Positions 50,532 through 59,171 of a stretch of 64,000 nt of DNA are shown one piece after another. Within the stretch, counting starts at the first letter, position 1; every line of letters begins with the position of its first letter. The position numbers and the translations under genes are program-made. Under the pieces are notes generated by a model that was not told where the DNA came from, made no database searches, and worked only from the letters and a program-made list of their open reading frames with translations. Origin of the DNA: JAKACA01 sp050010115 (lineage in GTDB: Bacteria > Actinomycetota > Acidimicrobiia > Acidimicrobiales > Bog-793). Location: assembly GCA_050010115.1 (NCBI GenBank), contig JBEKLQ010000003.1:36042-100041 (forward strand), written 5' to 3'.

Positions 50532-51565
50532 GCCCGGCGTCGCAGCGCGCGGGCCTGCGCCATCGTGGCCACGAACGCGAGCGTGGACTCGGCGCCCTGG
50601 TTACGGTTCACGCCCTGCGGCTCCAGGCCGTCGAAGCCGCCCCCGCTGGCGGCATCGAACACGGCGACACCAACGTCGTTGTCGCCGACGAACCAGGCCA
50701 CCGCCCGCCGCACCGCGTCGGCCCAGTGGGGATCTCCCGTGTAAGCGTGGGCGCGGGCACAGGCGTCGGCCATCGCCCACGCCTCGATCGGCTGCTGGTC
50801 GAACGCCGGCTTCACCTCACCCGGCCCGCGGCCACCGACCGGGGCAAAGCTGAACCACCCCTCCCGGCTCTCCTCTCGGACCAGCCAGTCCAACAGGGAC
50901 AGCGCATCCCTCGCGCCCTGCCGGTCGCCACGTGCCGCCGCCACTGCGAGGCGGGCCTCGGGGATCAGCGCGTTGGCATACGACAACCGCGGCTCAGGCC
51001 ACTGCCATCCGGGAGCAAGCGCAGCACCCGGTAGCAGGTGGGCGGCGTCGGCGACGAGCCGGTGGGCGGCGTCGGCGACGAGCCGGCGAGCTCCGTCATG
51101 GTCGGCGATCACGTCCAGGACTGCCACGGCACCCAGCCCGGCGTACGCCACCGCCCGCGAGTGAGCTGACCTGAACCCCACGGCGGCGTCGAACAGGTCG
51201 AGCGCACCAGTGCGTACCTCAGGCCACGGAGCTCTGGCCGCGGCGGTGCCGAGGCCGAAGAGGGCACGGCCAGCGGCGTCGTCGCTGGGCGGATCGTCGG
51301 TCCATTGCGCGTCGGGTGCCAGACGCAGCCGGAAGCGGCCACCACCTTCGTGGGCTCGGGTGAGGAACCGCAGCGCAACGGTCGCCAGCCGACGGGCGTC
51401 GGGGTCGGACGCCAGCTTCGACACGACGGCCAGCAGCCGCCCGGCGTCGTCGGTGCAGTAGCCGAGGTCCCAACGGGGACGGTCGTAGCGGGCGTGCTCG
51501 ATGATGCCCACCTCGTCGGTGAGCCTGGCCAGGTGCCGCAGCGACGGTGGTGGCCAACGATTCAC
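50483..51565 (-). CDS. Alpha/alpha-barrel (six-hairpin-like) protein of glycan cluster
   Basis: This 360-residue helical protein has repeating helix pairs and aromatic/acidic patterns such as RPRWDLGYCTDDAGRLLAV, GWQWPEPRLSYANALIPEA, AFDQQPIEAWAMADA and NRNQGAESTLAFVATM. This is typical of the (alpha/alpha)6-barrel proteins found next to GH130 and glycosyltransferase genes. Enzyme activity is not proven. An 8-residue duplication RLVADAAH comes from a 24-bp tandem repeat. The GTG start overlaps the glycosyltransferase stop. Confidence 0.78.
   Translation of the reverse strand: MNRWPPPSLRHLARLTDEVGIIEHARYDRPRWDLGYCTDDAGRLLAVVSKLASDPDARRLATVALRFLTRAHEGGGRFRLRLAPDAQWTDDPPSDDAAGRALFGLGTAAARAPWPEVRTGALDLFDAAVGFRSAHSRAVAYAGLGAVAVLDVIADHDGARRLVADAAHRLVADAAHLLPGAALAPGWQWPEPRLSYANALIPEARLAVAAARGDRQGARDALSLLDWLVREESREGWFSFAPVGGRGPGEVKPAFDQQPIEAWAMADACARAHAYTGDPHWADAVRRAVAWFVGDNDVGVAVFDAASGGGFDGLEPQGVNRNQGAESTLAFVATMAQARALRRRAQAARSRPAAASASSR
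51037..51084. repeat. Perfect 24-bp tandem duplication inside the alpha/alpha-barrel gene
   Basis: Two identical 24-bp units lie at 51037-51060 and 51061-51084 and encode RLVADAAH twice, in frame, within one helix. Confidence 0.95.
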
Positions 51566-52809
51566 GCCACCGCCCGCGTCGCTACCACCCGGTCGAGCAG
51601 GAGCCGGTAGGAGGCGCCGACCGCCGGCCACAGCAGCGGCGCCGCTGCACGCCGGGCGGCGGCGGCCATCTGCGCCATGAGGCCGGGTTCGTACAGCACA
51701 CGGCATAGCGCGTCGGCCATCGCGCCGACGTCTCCGTAGTCGACCAGGATGCCCGCCCCACCGCCGAGGAGCTCCTCCGCTTGGGGGAAGCGAGTCGCCA
51801 CCACCGGCTTGCTCGATGCCAGTGCCTCGACGAGCACACCCGAACTCACCTGGTCGCGCGAGTCGTATGGCAGCAGCACGACGTCCACGCTGCGCACCAG
51901 GGCGCGCAGCGAGCCCCAGTCTCGATAGCCGTTGTCGAAGCGGACTCGGTCGTCGACCCCCAGGGAGTGTGCTTGTGCGCGGAGCGCCTCGCGGTAGTGC
52001 TCACCGTTCGCTGCCCGGACCTTGGGGTGCGTCTGCCCGGCGACGATGTACGACACCGCCGGAGAAACGGGTTGCAGCCGGGCGATCGCCGCGATCCCGT
52101 GCTCGATGCCCTTCCCCGGGCTTAACAGCCCCCAGGTCAGCACCGCGGGCCTCGGCACATCTGCCAGCAGCGGTCCAAAGAAATTCGCTGCTGCGCCGTG
52201 CGGGATCACGATCACGGATTCGGGGTCGGCGTCGTGCACGGAAACGATGCGTTGGCGAGCCGCCTCGCTCTGCACTACGACGACTGCCGTCGCCTCGATT
52301 ATCCGATCGAGGATGTGTCGCTGGTGCGGGCTCGGCTCCAGCAACGCCGTGTGCAGCACCGCCACGAGAGGCACTTTGACGCCATCGACCAACCCGAGCA
52401 CGTCCTCGCCGTCACGGCCCGCGAACAGCCCGTACTCGTGTTGCAACAGGACGACATCGAACGAGTTCAGCACCGCCAGCGAACGGCGCAGCAACGCCGG
52501 GTTCCCCGCCACCCACTGCACGACCACCTCATCCGACGGCCGCGGCTCCCAGCTGTCGAGGACCCGCACTACCCCCGTCGCCCAACTCGACGGACGCGCC
52601 GCGATGGCCGCTCGCAGGTTGCTCGTGAACGTCGCCACCCCACAGGCGGTCGGTGGGTAGGTACCCACCAGGGCCACCGCCCGCTTCGGGATGCTCGGGC
52701 CGAAGGTGTCCCGTCGCCACGTCGCGTCCCTCCAACTCACATCGGGCACCTCCAGTCCACGTCTCGCCACGACCGGACGAACTCCGGACTGCTGACCCAT
52801 TCGGTCCAT
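51562..52809 (-). CDS. GT4-family glycosyltransferase
   Basis: This 415-residue GT-B enzyme has VALVGTYPPTACGVATFTSNL at the acceptor site (cut), VVLLQHEYGLFAGRDG, the donor-domain strand LTWGLLSPGKGIEHGIAAI and the E-x7-E-type nucleotide-sugar motif SSGVLVEALASSKPVVAT. It probably builds the glycan that the neighbouring GH130 proteins degrade or recycle. The start could be ATG 52809 or 52800. The 237-bp gap to the divergent radical-SAM gene shows no clear motif beyond an imperfect palindrome. Confidence 0.9.
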   Translation of the reverse strand: MDRMGQQSGVRPVVARRGLEVPDVSWRDATWRRDTFGPSIPKRAVALVGTYPPTACGVATFTSNLRAAIAARPSSWATGVVRVLDSWEPRPSDEVVVQWVAGNPALLRRSLAVLNSFDVVLLQHEYGLFAGRDGEDVLGLVDGVKVPLVAVLHTALLEPSPHQRHILDRIIEATAVVVVQSEAARQRIVSVHDADPESVIVIPHGAAANFFGPLLADVPRPAVLTWGLLSPGKGIEHGIAAIARLQPVSPAVSYIVAGQTHPKVRAANGEHYREALRAQAHSLGVDDRVRFDNGYRDWGSLRALVRSVDVVLLPYDSRDQVSSGVLVEALASSKPVVATRFPQAEELLGGGAGILVDYGDVGAMADALCRVLYEPGLMAQMAAAARRAAAPLLWPAVGASYRLLLDRVVATRAVA

Positions 52810-53046
52810 CCTCTGCACAACTGTCTCCACAGTGGGGGACACTGCCACAGCGTGGTAGAGGCCAAGGTCACAATGGGTGGGCGCACCGCGCAGGTGTGGA
52901 TCTCGACCTTCTTGGAGAACCCATTGGTCGGCCAGCCTCGTACCCGTCGAAGGCCGCCGGGTGGAGGCGCTGAGCCGCAAGTGGGCCTTTCGGCCCTAGC
53001 GGCTAGCTCACATCCGTCAGATCCTGAAGTCGTGAGGAGCAAGTCG

Positions 53047-54198
53047 ATGGCGGGTGATCCGACTGGCACTGGAGCCACGGCCCAGCCACGCAAGGACAAT
53101 CTCAAATTCGCCTGGGATCGGTTTACTGTTCCCACAAAGTATTGGCACGCCCTTAGCGATGGGCGCATCCAATGCGACCTGTGCCCCCGCGCTTGCAAAC
53201 TCCGCGAGGGCCAGAGAGGCGTGTGCTTCGTGAGGGGGCGCTTAGAGGATCAGGTGGTTCTGACCAGTTACGGACGTTCCAGCGGCTTTTGTGTCGACCC
53301 AATAGAGAAGAAACCCCTGAACCATTTCCTCCCCGGCAGCTCCGTGCTCTCATTTGGCACGGCTGGGTGCAACCTCGCTTGTCGCTTCTGCCAGAACTGG
53401 GACATATCGAAGTCCAAGGAGATCGACACTCTTGCGGACGCCGCCTCTCCTACCGACCTTGCGAAAGCGGCCCAACGGCTCGGATGCCGAAGCGTCGCCT
53501 TCACGTACAACGATCCGGTGATCTTCCACGAATACGCCATCGACGTAGCGGACGCGTGCCACGAGGCCGGCATCAACGCTGTGGCGGTGAGCGCCGGCTA
53601 TGTCTGCCCCGATCCGCGGACCGAGTTCTACTCGCACATCGATGCTGCCAACATCGACCTCAAGGCCTTCAGCGAGGAGTTCTACCGTCATGTCTGCGGG
53701 GGTCATCTCGAGGCGGTCAAGGACACGTTGCGGTACGTCCGTCAGGAGACGTCTGTCTGGTTGGAAGTAACAACACTGTTGATCCCGGGCCTCAACGATT
53801 CCGATGCCGAGGTCGACTCGCTGGCGTCTTGGGTCGCCTCCGATCTCGGCAGAGACGTGCCCCTTCACTTCAGCGCTTTCCATCCGGACTACAAGCTTCT
53901 CGACCGGCCTCAGACGCCACCTAGCACGCTCAGCCGTGCTCGCCGCCGAGCCCTGGCAGCGGGCCTGTCCCACGTATACACTGGCAACGTTCATGACCGA
54001 GACGGATCAAGCAGTTATTGCACAGGTTGCGGTCAGCTGGTGGTGGAGCGCGACTGGTACGCGATCGGGCGATACGGCCTCTCCGACGATGGTCGATGCA
54101 TCGGTTGTGGGACACAGCTCGTCGGCGTATTCGACGGCCCAGCGGGAACCTGGGGCCCGAGAACGCTGCCGGTGTGCTTGACGCCGGTCCGATCATGA
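53047..54198 (+). CDS. AmmeMemoRadiSam system radical SAM enzyme
   Basis: This 383-residue protein is the radical SAM member of the AmmeMemoRadiSam set. The N-terminus has the extra Cys motif CDLCPRACKLREGQRGVC near residue 43, the SAM-cluster motif is CNLACRFCQNW near residue 111, and the C-terminus adds CTGCGQLVVERDW and CIGCGTQLVG. TYNDPVIFHEYAIDVADACH and LKAFSEEFYRHVCGG are family strands. The ATG has GAGGAG upstream. It overlaps the Memo gene by ATGA. The reaction is not known from sequence. Confidence 0.93.
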   Translation: MAGDPTGTGATAQPRKDNLKFAWDRFTVPTKYWHALSDGRIQCDLCPRACKLREGQRGVCFVRGRLEDQVVLTSYGRSSGFCVDPIEKKPLNHFLPGSSVLSFGTAGCNLACRFCQNWDISKSKEIDTLADAASPTDLAKAAQRLGCRSVAFTYNDPVIFHEYAIDVADACHEAGINAVAVSAGYVCPDPRTEFYSHIDAANIDLKAFSEEFYRHVCGGHLEAVKDTLRYVRQETSVWLEVTTLLIPGLNDSDAEVDSLASWVASDLGRDVPLHFSAFHPDYKLLDRPQTPPSTLSRARRRALAAGLSHVYTGNVHDRDGSSSYCTGCGQLVVERDWYAIGRYGLSDDGRCIGCGTQLVGVFDGPAGTWGPRTLPVCLTPVRS

Positions 54199-54992
54199 GA
54201 TCCGTTGTGCGTCGGCCAGCCGTCGCGGGCGCCTTCTACCCGCGAGATGCTACGGCACTCACCGAGATGCTCCGCGGCTACCTCAAGGCCACCGTGCTCA
54301 CGACATCGGGCGGATCGGTTCCCAAGGCGATCATCGTGCCCCATGCCGGCTACGTCTACTCGGGTCCAGTCGCAGCCAGCGCCTATGCCCGGGTGGCGGC
54401 GGGTAGAGGCCGCCTGCATCGAGTGGTGATACTAGGCCCTGCCCATTTCGTCGCACTCGACAAGATTGCGGCCTCAAGTGCAGATGGCTTCTCCACGCCG
54501 CTTGGTGTACTTGAGGTCGACTCAGCGTCGCGGGATGCGCTGGTGGATGACGACCTGGTCACGGTCTCCGACCCGGCACATTCTGCGGAGCACAGTCTCG
54601 AGGTCCAACTTCCCTTCCTTCAGTTCGTCCTCGGTCCGGTGAACGTGCTGCCTCTTGTGATCGGGGCAGTATCTACAACCGCAGTCGAAGAGCTACTGGA
54701 CCGAGTGTGGGGTGGGCGGGAGACCTTAGTGGTCGTGAGCACCGACTTGAGCCACTACCGCAACCGCGAAACCGCCGAGCGTCTCGACAGGCGCACGGCA
54801 TCCGCGATCGTGGGCCGCCGGCCAGAGGAAGTGGCTATCGGCGACGCCTGTGGGGTGTTCGCCTTGCGTGGCCTGCTCGCCGTGGCGGCCAAGCGTGACA
54901 TGGAGGTCGAGCTGCTGGACTTACGCACCTCGGCCGACACGGCCGGCGAGCCCGAACGGGTCGTGGGCTATGGAGCTTTTGCCTTCACCTGA
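54195..54992 (+). CDS. AmmeMemoRadiSam system protein B, Memo family
   Basis: This 265-residue Memo-fold protein has the metal-site and core motifs RRPAVAGAFYP, IIVPHAGYVYSGP, ILGPAHF, SAEHSLEVQLPFLQ, VVVSTDLSHY and GDACGVFALRG. Human Memo1 is its homologue; a metal-dependent redox role is suspected. The usual third member, AMMECR1 (protein A), does not follow: 205 bp of apparently empty DNA and a convergent gene come next. Confidence 0.94.
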   Translation: MRSVVRRPAVAGAFYPRDATALTEMLRGYLKATVLTTSGGSVPKAIIVPHAGYVYSGPVAASAYARVAAGRGRLHRVVILGPAHFVALDKIAASSADGFSTPLGVLEVDSASRDALVDDDLVTVSDPAHSAEHSLEVQLPFLQFVLGPVNVLPLVIGAVSTTAVEELLDRVWGGRETLVVVSTDLSHYRNRETAERLDRRTASAIVGRRPEEVAIGDACGVFALRGLLAVAAKRDMEVELLDLRTSADTAGEPERVVGYGAFAFT

Positions 54993-55197
54993 GCCGGTTC
55001 GTCTCGTTGCGAGCAAATCGGCACTTGTCTGAGGCCGCCCGACTTTATGAGCTGTCGGACCGACGGACTCGAGGCGATCAGCGCGCGGTGGTTGAAGAGA
55101 TACGCGGCCTGCTGCGAGTCAGGGGCAGGACTACGCGACCGACGGTTGAGCCGCGGGATGCGGGCGGAGGCTCCAGGCACCGCCCTTCCAGAAACCC

Positions 55198-56646
55198 CTA
55201 GCCCAACTCGCGAACAGCCGATTCCAGATCGGACACGTCGGCGCCGCGCTCTCGCAGGTCGTCGGCGTTGATGGCCACGTTGGCGAGCGCTCCCTCCCTT
55301 GCCGCATTCAACAAGGCGAGGGCCGTAGTCCAGTCGCTCTTCATGACAGGCCGGACGGCGTCGGCGAGGTCCCTGAGCTCTTTTGCGCACGTCCAGGCGA
55401 GCCGTGCGGTGCCAAGCGGCACCTCCGCCGCGTGCCGGATGGCGGCGGTCCAGGCTTCCTCGGCCTCCGGCCCTGGCTCGGCCTTGGTCACCCGGCGCGC
55501 CGCGACCGTCTCGGTGTACGCCTGGGCGTCCTCTTCCACCAAGTGAAGGAAGCGGCTCCGAACCGCGGTCAACCGATCCCTCGCCTCGCTGAGCGCCGGG
55601 TCGTCAGCGCTGGTCGAGTAGGCCATCACCATCTCACCGAGGGCGGCCCCCAGGGCGCCGGCGGCGGCCGCGGCGCTCCCACCGCCAGGCGTCGGGGCGC
55701 GTGCCGCCAGCCGCACGGTGAAATCCGCGAGGGACTCGGCGGGCGGCTGCGCCTCCCGAACCTTCCGCTCGAGGACGGTGCTCCGGTCGAAGGCGTTGAG
55801 TTGCAGGTAGTACTCGGCAGCATCGAAGAGGGCGTCCTCCGGCACGAGACCGACGACCTCGGTCTCTTCCACGCCGGCCCCGAACCTGGCCGCCTCCCGC
55901 CGCACGGCCTCGACCGCCCGGTGGATGGGAGTACGGCGGTAATCGGTCAAGTTCATGGAGACCTGAGCCCGCTGACGCTCCCGGATGTCAAAACCCAGCG
56001 CCTTCACCTCCGCCAGCCCGCCGTCGCGGCCCCGGACGGCCTTGGCCACCCGCTTGGCCACGGCGACGTCGGAAGTGGTGAGGTAGGCGTTGTAGGCGAT
56101 CAGCACAGGCCGAGCGCCGACAGCCACGACGCCTGCAGTCGGGTGCACGTGCGGTTCGCCGATATCCGGGTACCGGTTGGGGTCCGTTCCGATGGCGTCC
56201 CGAATACCTTCGAACTGTCCGGCTCGCACCTTCGCCAAGTCCTGGCGTTCCGGTAGCCGCGCCGCCTGACCATAGAGGTAGACGGGAATGCGGAGCTCCT
56301 CCCACACGCGTGTGCCGAGCATGACGGCGAGGTCGATCGCCTCCTCCACGGTGGCGTCCCCCAGCGGCACGAAGGGCACCACGTCGGTGGCGCCCATCCT
56401 CGGGTGCTCACCCTCATGAGTCGTCAGGTCGATGAGCGCCGTCGCCACCCGCATCATGCGCAACAAGGCGTCGACGAGCGCCGGTCCTTCGCCGACGAGC
56501 GTGACGACGCAGCGGTTGTGGTCGGCGTTCTGCTCGACGTCGAGCAACGCCACCCCAGCTCGGTTCTGCGCCTCGCCGGCAATTCGGGCGATCGTCGAGC
56601 TGTTTCGCCCCTCCGAGAAGTTCGGGACGCATTCGAACGAGCTCAC
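55198..56646 (-). CDS. ftcD: Glutamate formimidoyltransferase-cyclodeaminase fusion
   Basis: This 482-residue protein has the formiminotransferase domain in residues 1-295 (ECVPNFSEGR, LDVEQNADHNRCVVTLVG, EGEHPRMGATDVVPF, GEPHVHPTAGVVAVGAR) and a cyclodeaminase domain from about 305 (APTPGGGSAAAAAGALGAAL, MVMAYSTS, LVEEDAQAY). Together they pass a formimino group from histidine catabolism to folate. No hut genes are in view. GTG start with GGGAGGT upstream. Confidence 0.93.
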   Translation of the reverse strand: MSSFECVPNFSEGRNSSTIARIAGEAQNRAGVALLDVEQNADHNRCVVTLVGEGPALVDALLRMMRVATALIDLTTHEGEHPRMGATDVVPFVPLGDATVEEAIDLAVMLGTRVWEELRIPVYLYGQAARLPERQDLAKVRAGQFEGIRDAIGTDPNRYPDIGEPHVHPTAGVVAVGARPVLIAYNAYLTTSDVAVAKRVAKAVRGRDGGLAEVKALGFDIRERQRAQVSMNLTDYRRTPIHRAVEAVRREAARFGAGVEETEVVGLVPEDALFDAAEYYLQLNAFDRSTVLERKVREAQPPAESLADFTVRLAARAPTPGGGSAAAAAGALGAALGEMVMAYSTSADDPALSEARDRLTAVRSRFLHLVEEDAQAYTETVAARRVTKAEPGPEAEEAWTAAIRHAAEVPLGTARLAWTCAKELRDLADAVRPVMKSDWTTALALLNAAREGALANVAINADDLRERGADVSDLESAVRELG

Positions 56647-56719
56647 GCGCGACCTCCCGACTGAGCTGGTCTTGGACAGTGCGAGACTAGCCGCCGCCTC
56701 TCACCACGGACTCGCCGAC

Positions 56720-58552
56720 TCAGCCGGGTGACGCCGCTTGCACCAGCCACTCGTCGATCGTGCCGATTCGCTGTGGAGGACGCCCGAAGGCCTCGGTCGT
56801 GACTCGCACCACCGTGGCGGCACCAGGGCTGCTGGTGAGCACCAGCACGATGCCCACCGACTGCGTACTGATCAGGTTCAGAAAGGCGGCGCGGATGGCG
56901 GCATCGTCGGACGGCTCTGGTCCCCGGTAGTACTTCGTGTCTTGCAGCAGCAGGTGTTGCACGGCATCCGTGGCCGGAGGCAGGACGTAGCCGACCGAGA
57001 TGCGATCACGGCTCGGCACGAACACGTCCCCGCCGAGGATGCGAAACCGCATGCCGGCCGCCACCTGCCAGAGCATTGCGTCATCGTTCGGCCGAGCGTC
57101 CCAGGGATACGTCAGTGCGAGGGCGCCGGCGGGCACGGCGTCGACCGCCGGCGAACCGAAGTAGGCGGGCACCGACGCGTCCACCGAGTGGTAGGGCAGA
57201 CGGGGGACGAGGGGTACGAGTGCAGCCCCGGCGACGGCGAGGAGGGCCACCGCCCGCCAGCTCCGTGTGGAATCTGTTTCCGCCGTTGCCCTGCTGATCG
57301 TCGCTTCCCGAGATGGCCGCACGCCGTCTCGGTACACCCGGTCGAGCCCGACGCCGAGCATGATGGCGGCAGCCAACTGGACGAGCAAGGCGAGGCGGGA
57401 CGGCTCGATCGACTGGAGCAACGGGATCTCCGCCACCGCGCGAAACGGCAGTGGAACCGACGACACGTGCTGCGCGAGTGCGAAACGGGCACCGAGTGAC
57501 AGCACCAGCGCGACGCCACCGCCGGCGGCTGCGCCCAGCACGACGCCCTCCCGGCGGCACCGTACGACGAGGGCGGAAAGGAGGAGCACGAGCGGGATAC
57601 CGAGATAAAGGCCGCTCTCGGCGTAGTCCTGGATGAGAGCAGGATTGCCCAGGGCCACCGAACCGTGCGGGTCGATGAGCTGGTTGAAGGTGGGAACGAC
57701 GAGGGCGCTCAGCGGATACCGCAGCAGCCCGAGGGACTGCACGGCGTGCGGCGGGCCGTTCACCGCCTGGGGACCGTCGAGCAGCATCCAAACGGGATAA
57801 CCGGCGAGCACGGCGAAGACCCCGAGCGCCGTCGCACTCCCCACGAGGAAGCCGGACAAGCGCGACCTGATGACGCTCCGGTACCTGAATGCCAGAACGA
57901 GCACTGCGACAGCCATGCAAAGCGCCGTCATGGCGAGCACCTCGGGCGAGATGAAATATTGCAGCCCCGCCACGGCGCCGAGGAGGAGACCGGACAACCA
58001 CGGTGGGCGTTTCGGCCGCAGCAACCAGTCGTCCACGAGTGCGACGAGCAGTGGCGGCAGCGGGACGAAGACCAGGAACAGGTGCAGGTGGCCTTGAGCG
58101 ATGAGGAAGGGCGAGAAGCCGTAGAGGAGTCCGCCCACGAACGCCGCCGGCCACCACGAACAGTACCGCCGCAACAGCAGGTACATCGAGAGTCCCGAGA
58201 GCGCCAAAGCCAGCCGTAAGAGGAGGTTGTAGGTGGCGACGGCACCAGCGCTCCTCGTCACGGGCAGACCAAGCAGACCGAGCAGTGGCATCGATGTGTT
58301 GACACCGAGGTTCCCGCCGCGCGGGGCCATCAGGTAGGTCGTGAAGAAGGGATTGTGGCCATGCAGAACGGCGAACGAGGTCCAGGCGAGAAACCACACT
58401 TCCTGAGCCTGATCGGAACAAGCACAGCCGACGACGTGGCTGCCGTCGAGGGGTGCCACCGGCCAGTAGGCCAGGCAGGCGAGCAGGACGTAGACGGCGG
58501 CGGCGAGAACGCCAAGGAGGACGCGGCACCGGCGCGCCTGGAGGCGACTCAC
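56720..58552 (-). CDS. Polytopic membrane protein, GT-C-like, unknown
   Basis: This 610-residue protein has about eleven to twelve hydrophobic segments from residue 12 to about 425 and a soluble C-terminal domain of about 160 residues. An early loop has WFLAWTSFAVLHGHNPFF and a conserved-looking CACSDQAQEVWF with an acidic residue, as in GT-C arabinofuranosyl/mannosyltransferase-like proteins. Function is not proven. The GTG at 58552 is chosen because upstream reading lacks membrane character. It is on the same strand as ftcD, 73 bp upstream. Confidence 0.75.
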   Translation of the reverse strand: MSRLQARRCRVLLGVLAAAVYVLLACLAYWPVAPLDGSHVVGCACSDQAQEVWFLAWTSFAVLHGHNPFFTTYLMAPRGGNLGVNTSMPLLGLLGLPVTRSAGAVATYNLLLRLALALSGLSMYLLLRRYCSWWPAAFVGGLLYGFSPFLIAQGHLHLFLVFVPLPPLLVALVDDWLLRPKRPPWLSGLLLGAVAGLQYFISPEVLAMTALCMAVAVLVLAFRYRSVIRSRLSGFLVGSATALGVFAVLAGYPVWMLLDGPQAVNGPPHAVQSLGLLRYPLSALVVPTFNQLIDPHGSVALGNPALIQDYAESGLYLGIPLVLLLSALVVRCRREGVVLGAAAGGGVALVLSLGARFALAQHVSSVPLPFRAVAEIPLLQSIEPSRLALLVQLAAAIMLGVGLDRVYRDGVRPSREATISRATAETDSTRSWRAVALLAVAGAALVPLVPRLPYHSVDASVPAYFGSPAVDAVPAGALALTYPWDARPNDDAMLWQVAAGMRFRILGGDVFVPSRDRISVGYVLPPATDAVQHLLLQDTKYYRGPEPSDDAAIRAAFLNLISTQSVGIVLVLTSSPGAATVVRVTTEAFGRPPQRIGTIDEWLVQAASPG

Positions 58553-58654
58553 TGGAAAGCTCTCATGACCGGCTGTTCGACGACGCTCCGCCTGGCCAAA
58601 CCTACCGCCGGCACGGACGCAGCCGCGAGCATCCTGCGCCGCCGGCCTTGATCG

Positions 58655-58815
58655 ATGTTGGTGGGCGGCGCCCGCAAGGGCGAATATTACTCCTACAGCG
58701 ACCCGGTCGGCCACCCTTGCTGCCTGTACCGAGACCCGGCTCGAAGCGGCACAACCCCGGCACGGATCGGGCGGATCGTGGTCGACTGCTTCAGCCCACG
58801 GGCTCTGGCTGGGAG
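58655..58815 (+). pseudogene. Remnant of a VOC/glyoxalase-like gene
   Basis: This short frame keeps an inter-domain piece of a two-domain VOC protein: EYYSYSDPVGHPCCLYRDP followed by ARIGRIVVDCFSPRALAG. Neither the start of the first domain nor the rest of the second can be found nearby, and the frame then runs into non-family sequence. I read it as a decayed fragment in the 394-bp gap 58553-58946, which otherwise holds nothing recognisable. Confidence 0.5.
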
Positions 58816-58946
58816 TCGGAGGAAGGGCCGGGAGTTGAGATCCCCCACGTTATCTGGGCTTCGACCGAAAATGGCGGATGCTGGACAACAGATCAGCTTC
58901 GGGTCAGGCAGGGACCTGAATGCTTACGGCGGGGCGCAGGTCGTTG

Positions 58947-59171
58947 TCAGGGCGGAGGGGGGCTGTGTTCGAGGTGAAGGGCGAGCTTCGGGCAGACCTT
59001 GACCACCTCGCGGGCGTCCCATGCGAGCTCCGGCGGCACGTCGGTATCGCGGACGATCGGGTAGCCCCAGTCGTCGAGACTGATCAGCTGAGGGAGGAGC
59101 TCGGCGCACAGACCTCGGCCGTCGCAGGCGATCGGGTCGACGCGGAGCCGAAATCTAGCGCGAGTTCTCAT
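58947..59171 (-). CDS. Small [3Fe-4S]-type ferredoxin
   Basis: This 74-residue protein has the single-cluster actinobacterial ferredoxin pattern: VDPIACDGRGLCAELLPQ (CX5C), LDDWGYPIV and a distal CPKLAL. Three Cys without a fourth in the loop point to a [3Fe-4S] cluster, as in P450-partner ferredoxins. The ATG overlaps the NuoF-like stop by 4 bp, so it is the last gene of the five-gene operon and probably exchanges electrons with that protein. Confidence 0.88.
   Translation of the reverse strand: MRTRARFRLRVDPIACDGRGLCAELLPQLISLDDWGYPIVRDTDVPPELAWDAREVVKVCPKLALHLEHSPPPP

Noticed and set aside
52198..53046. N-terminal extension of the radical SAM gene
   Set aside because: It is antisense to the GT4 gene and low complexity; ATG 53047 has a GAGGAG site.
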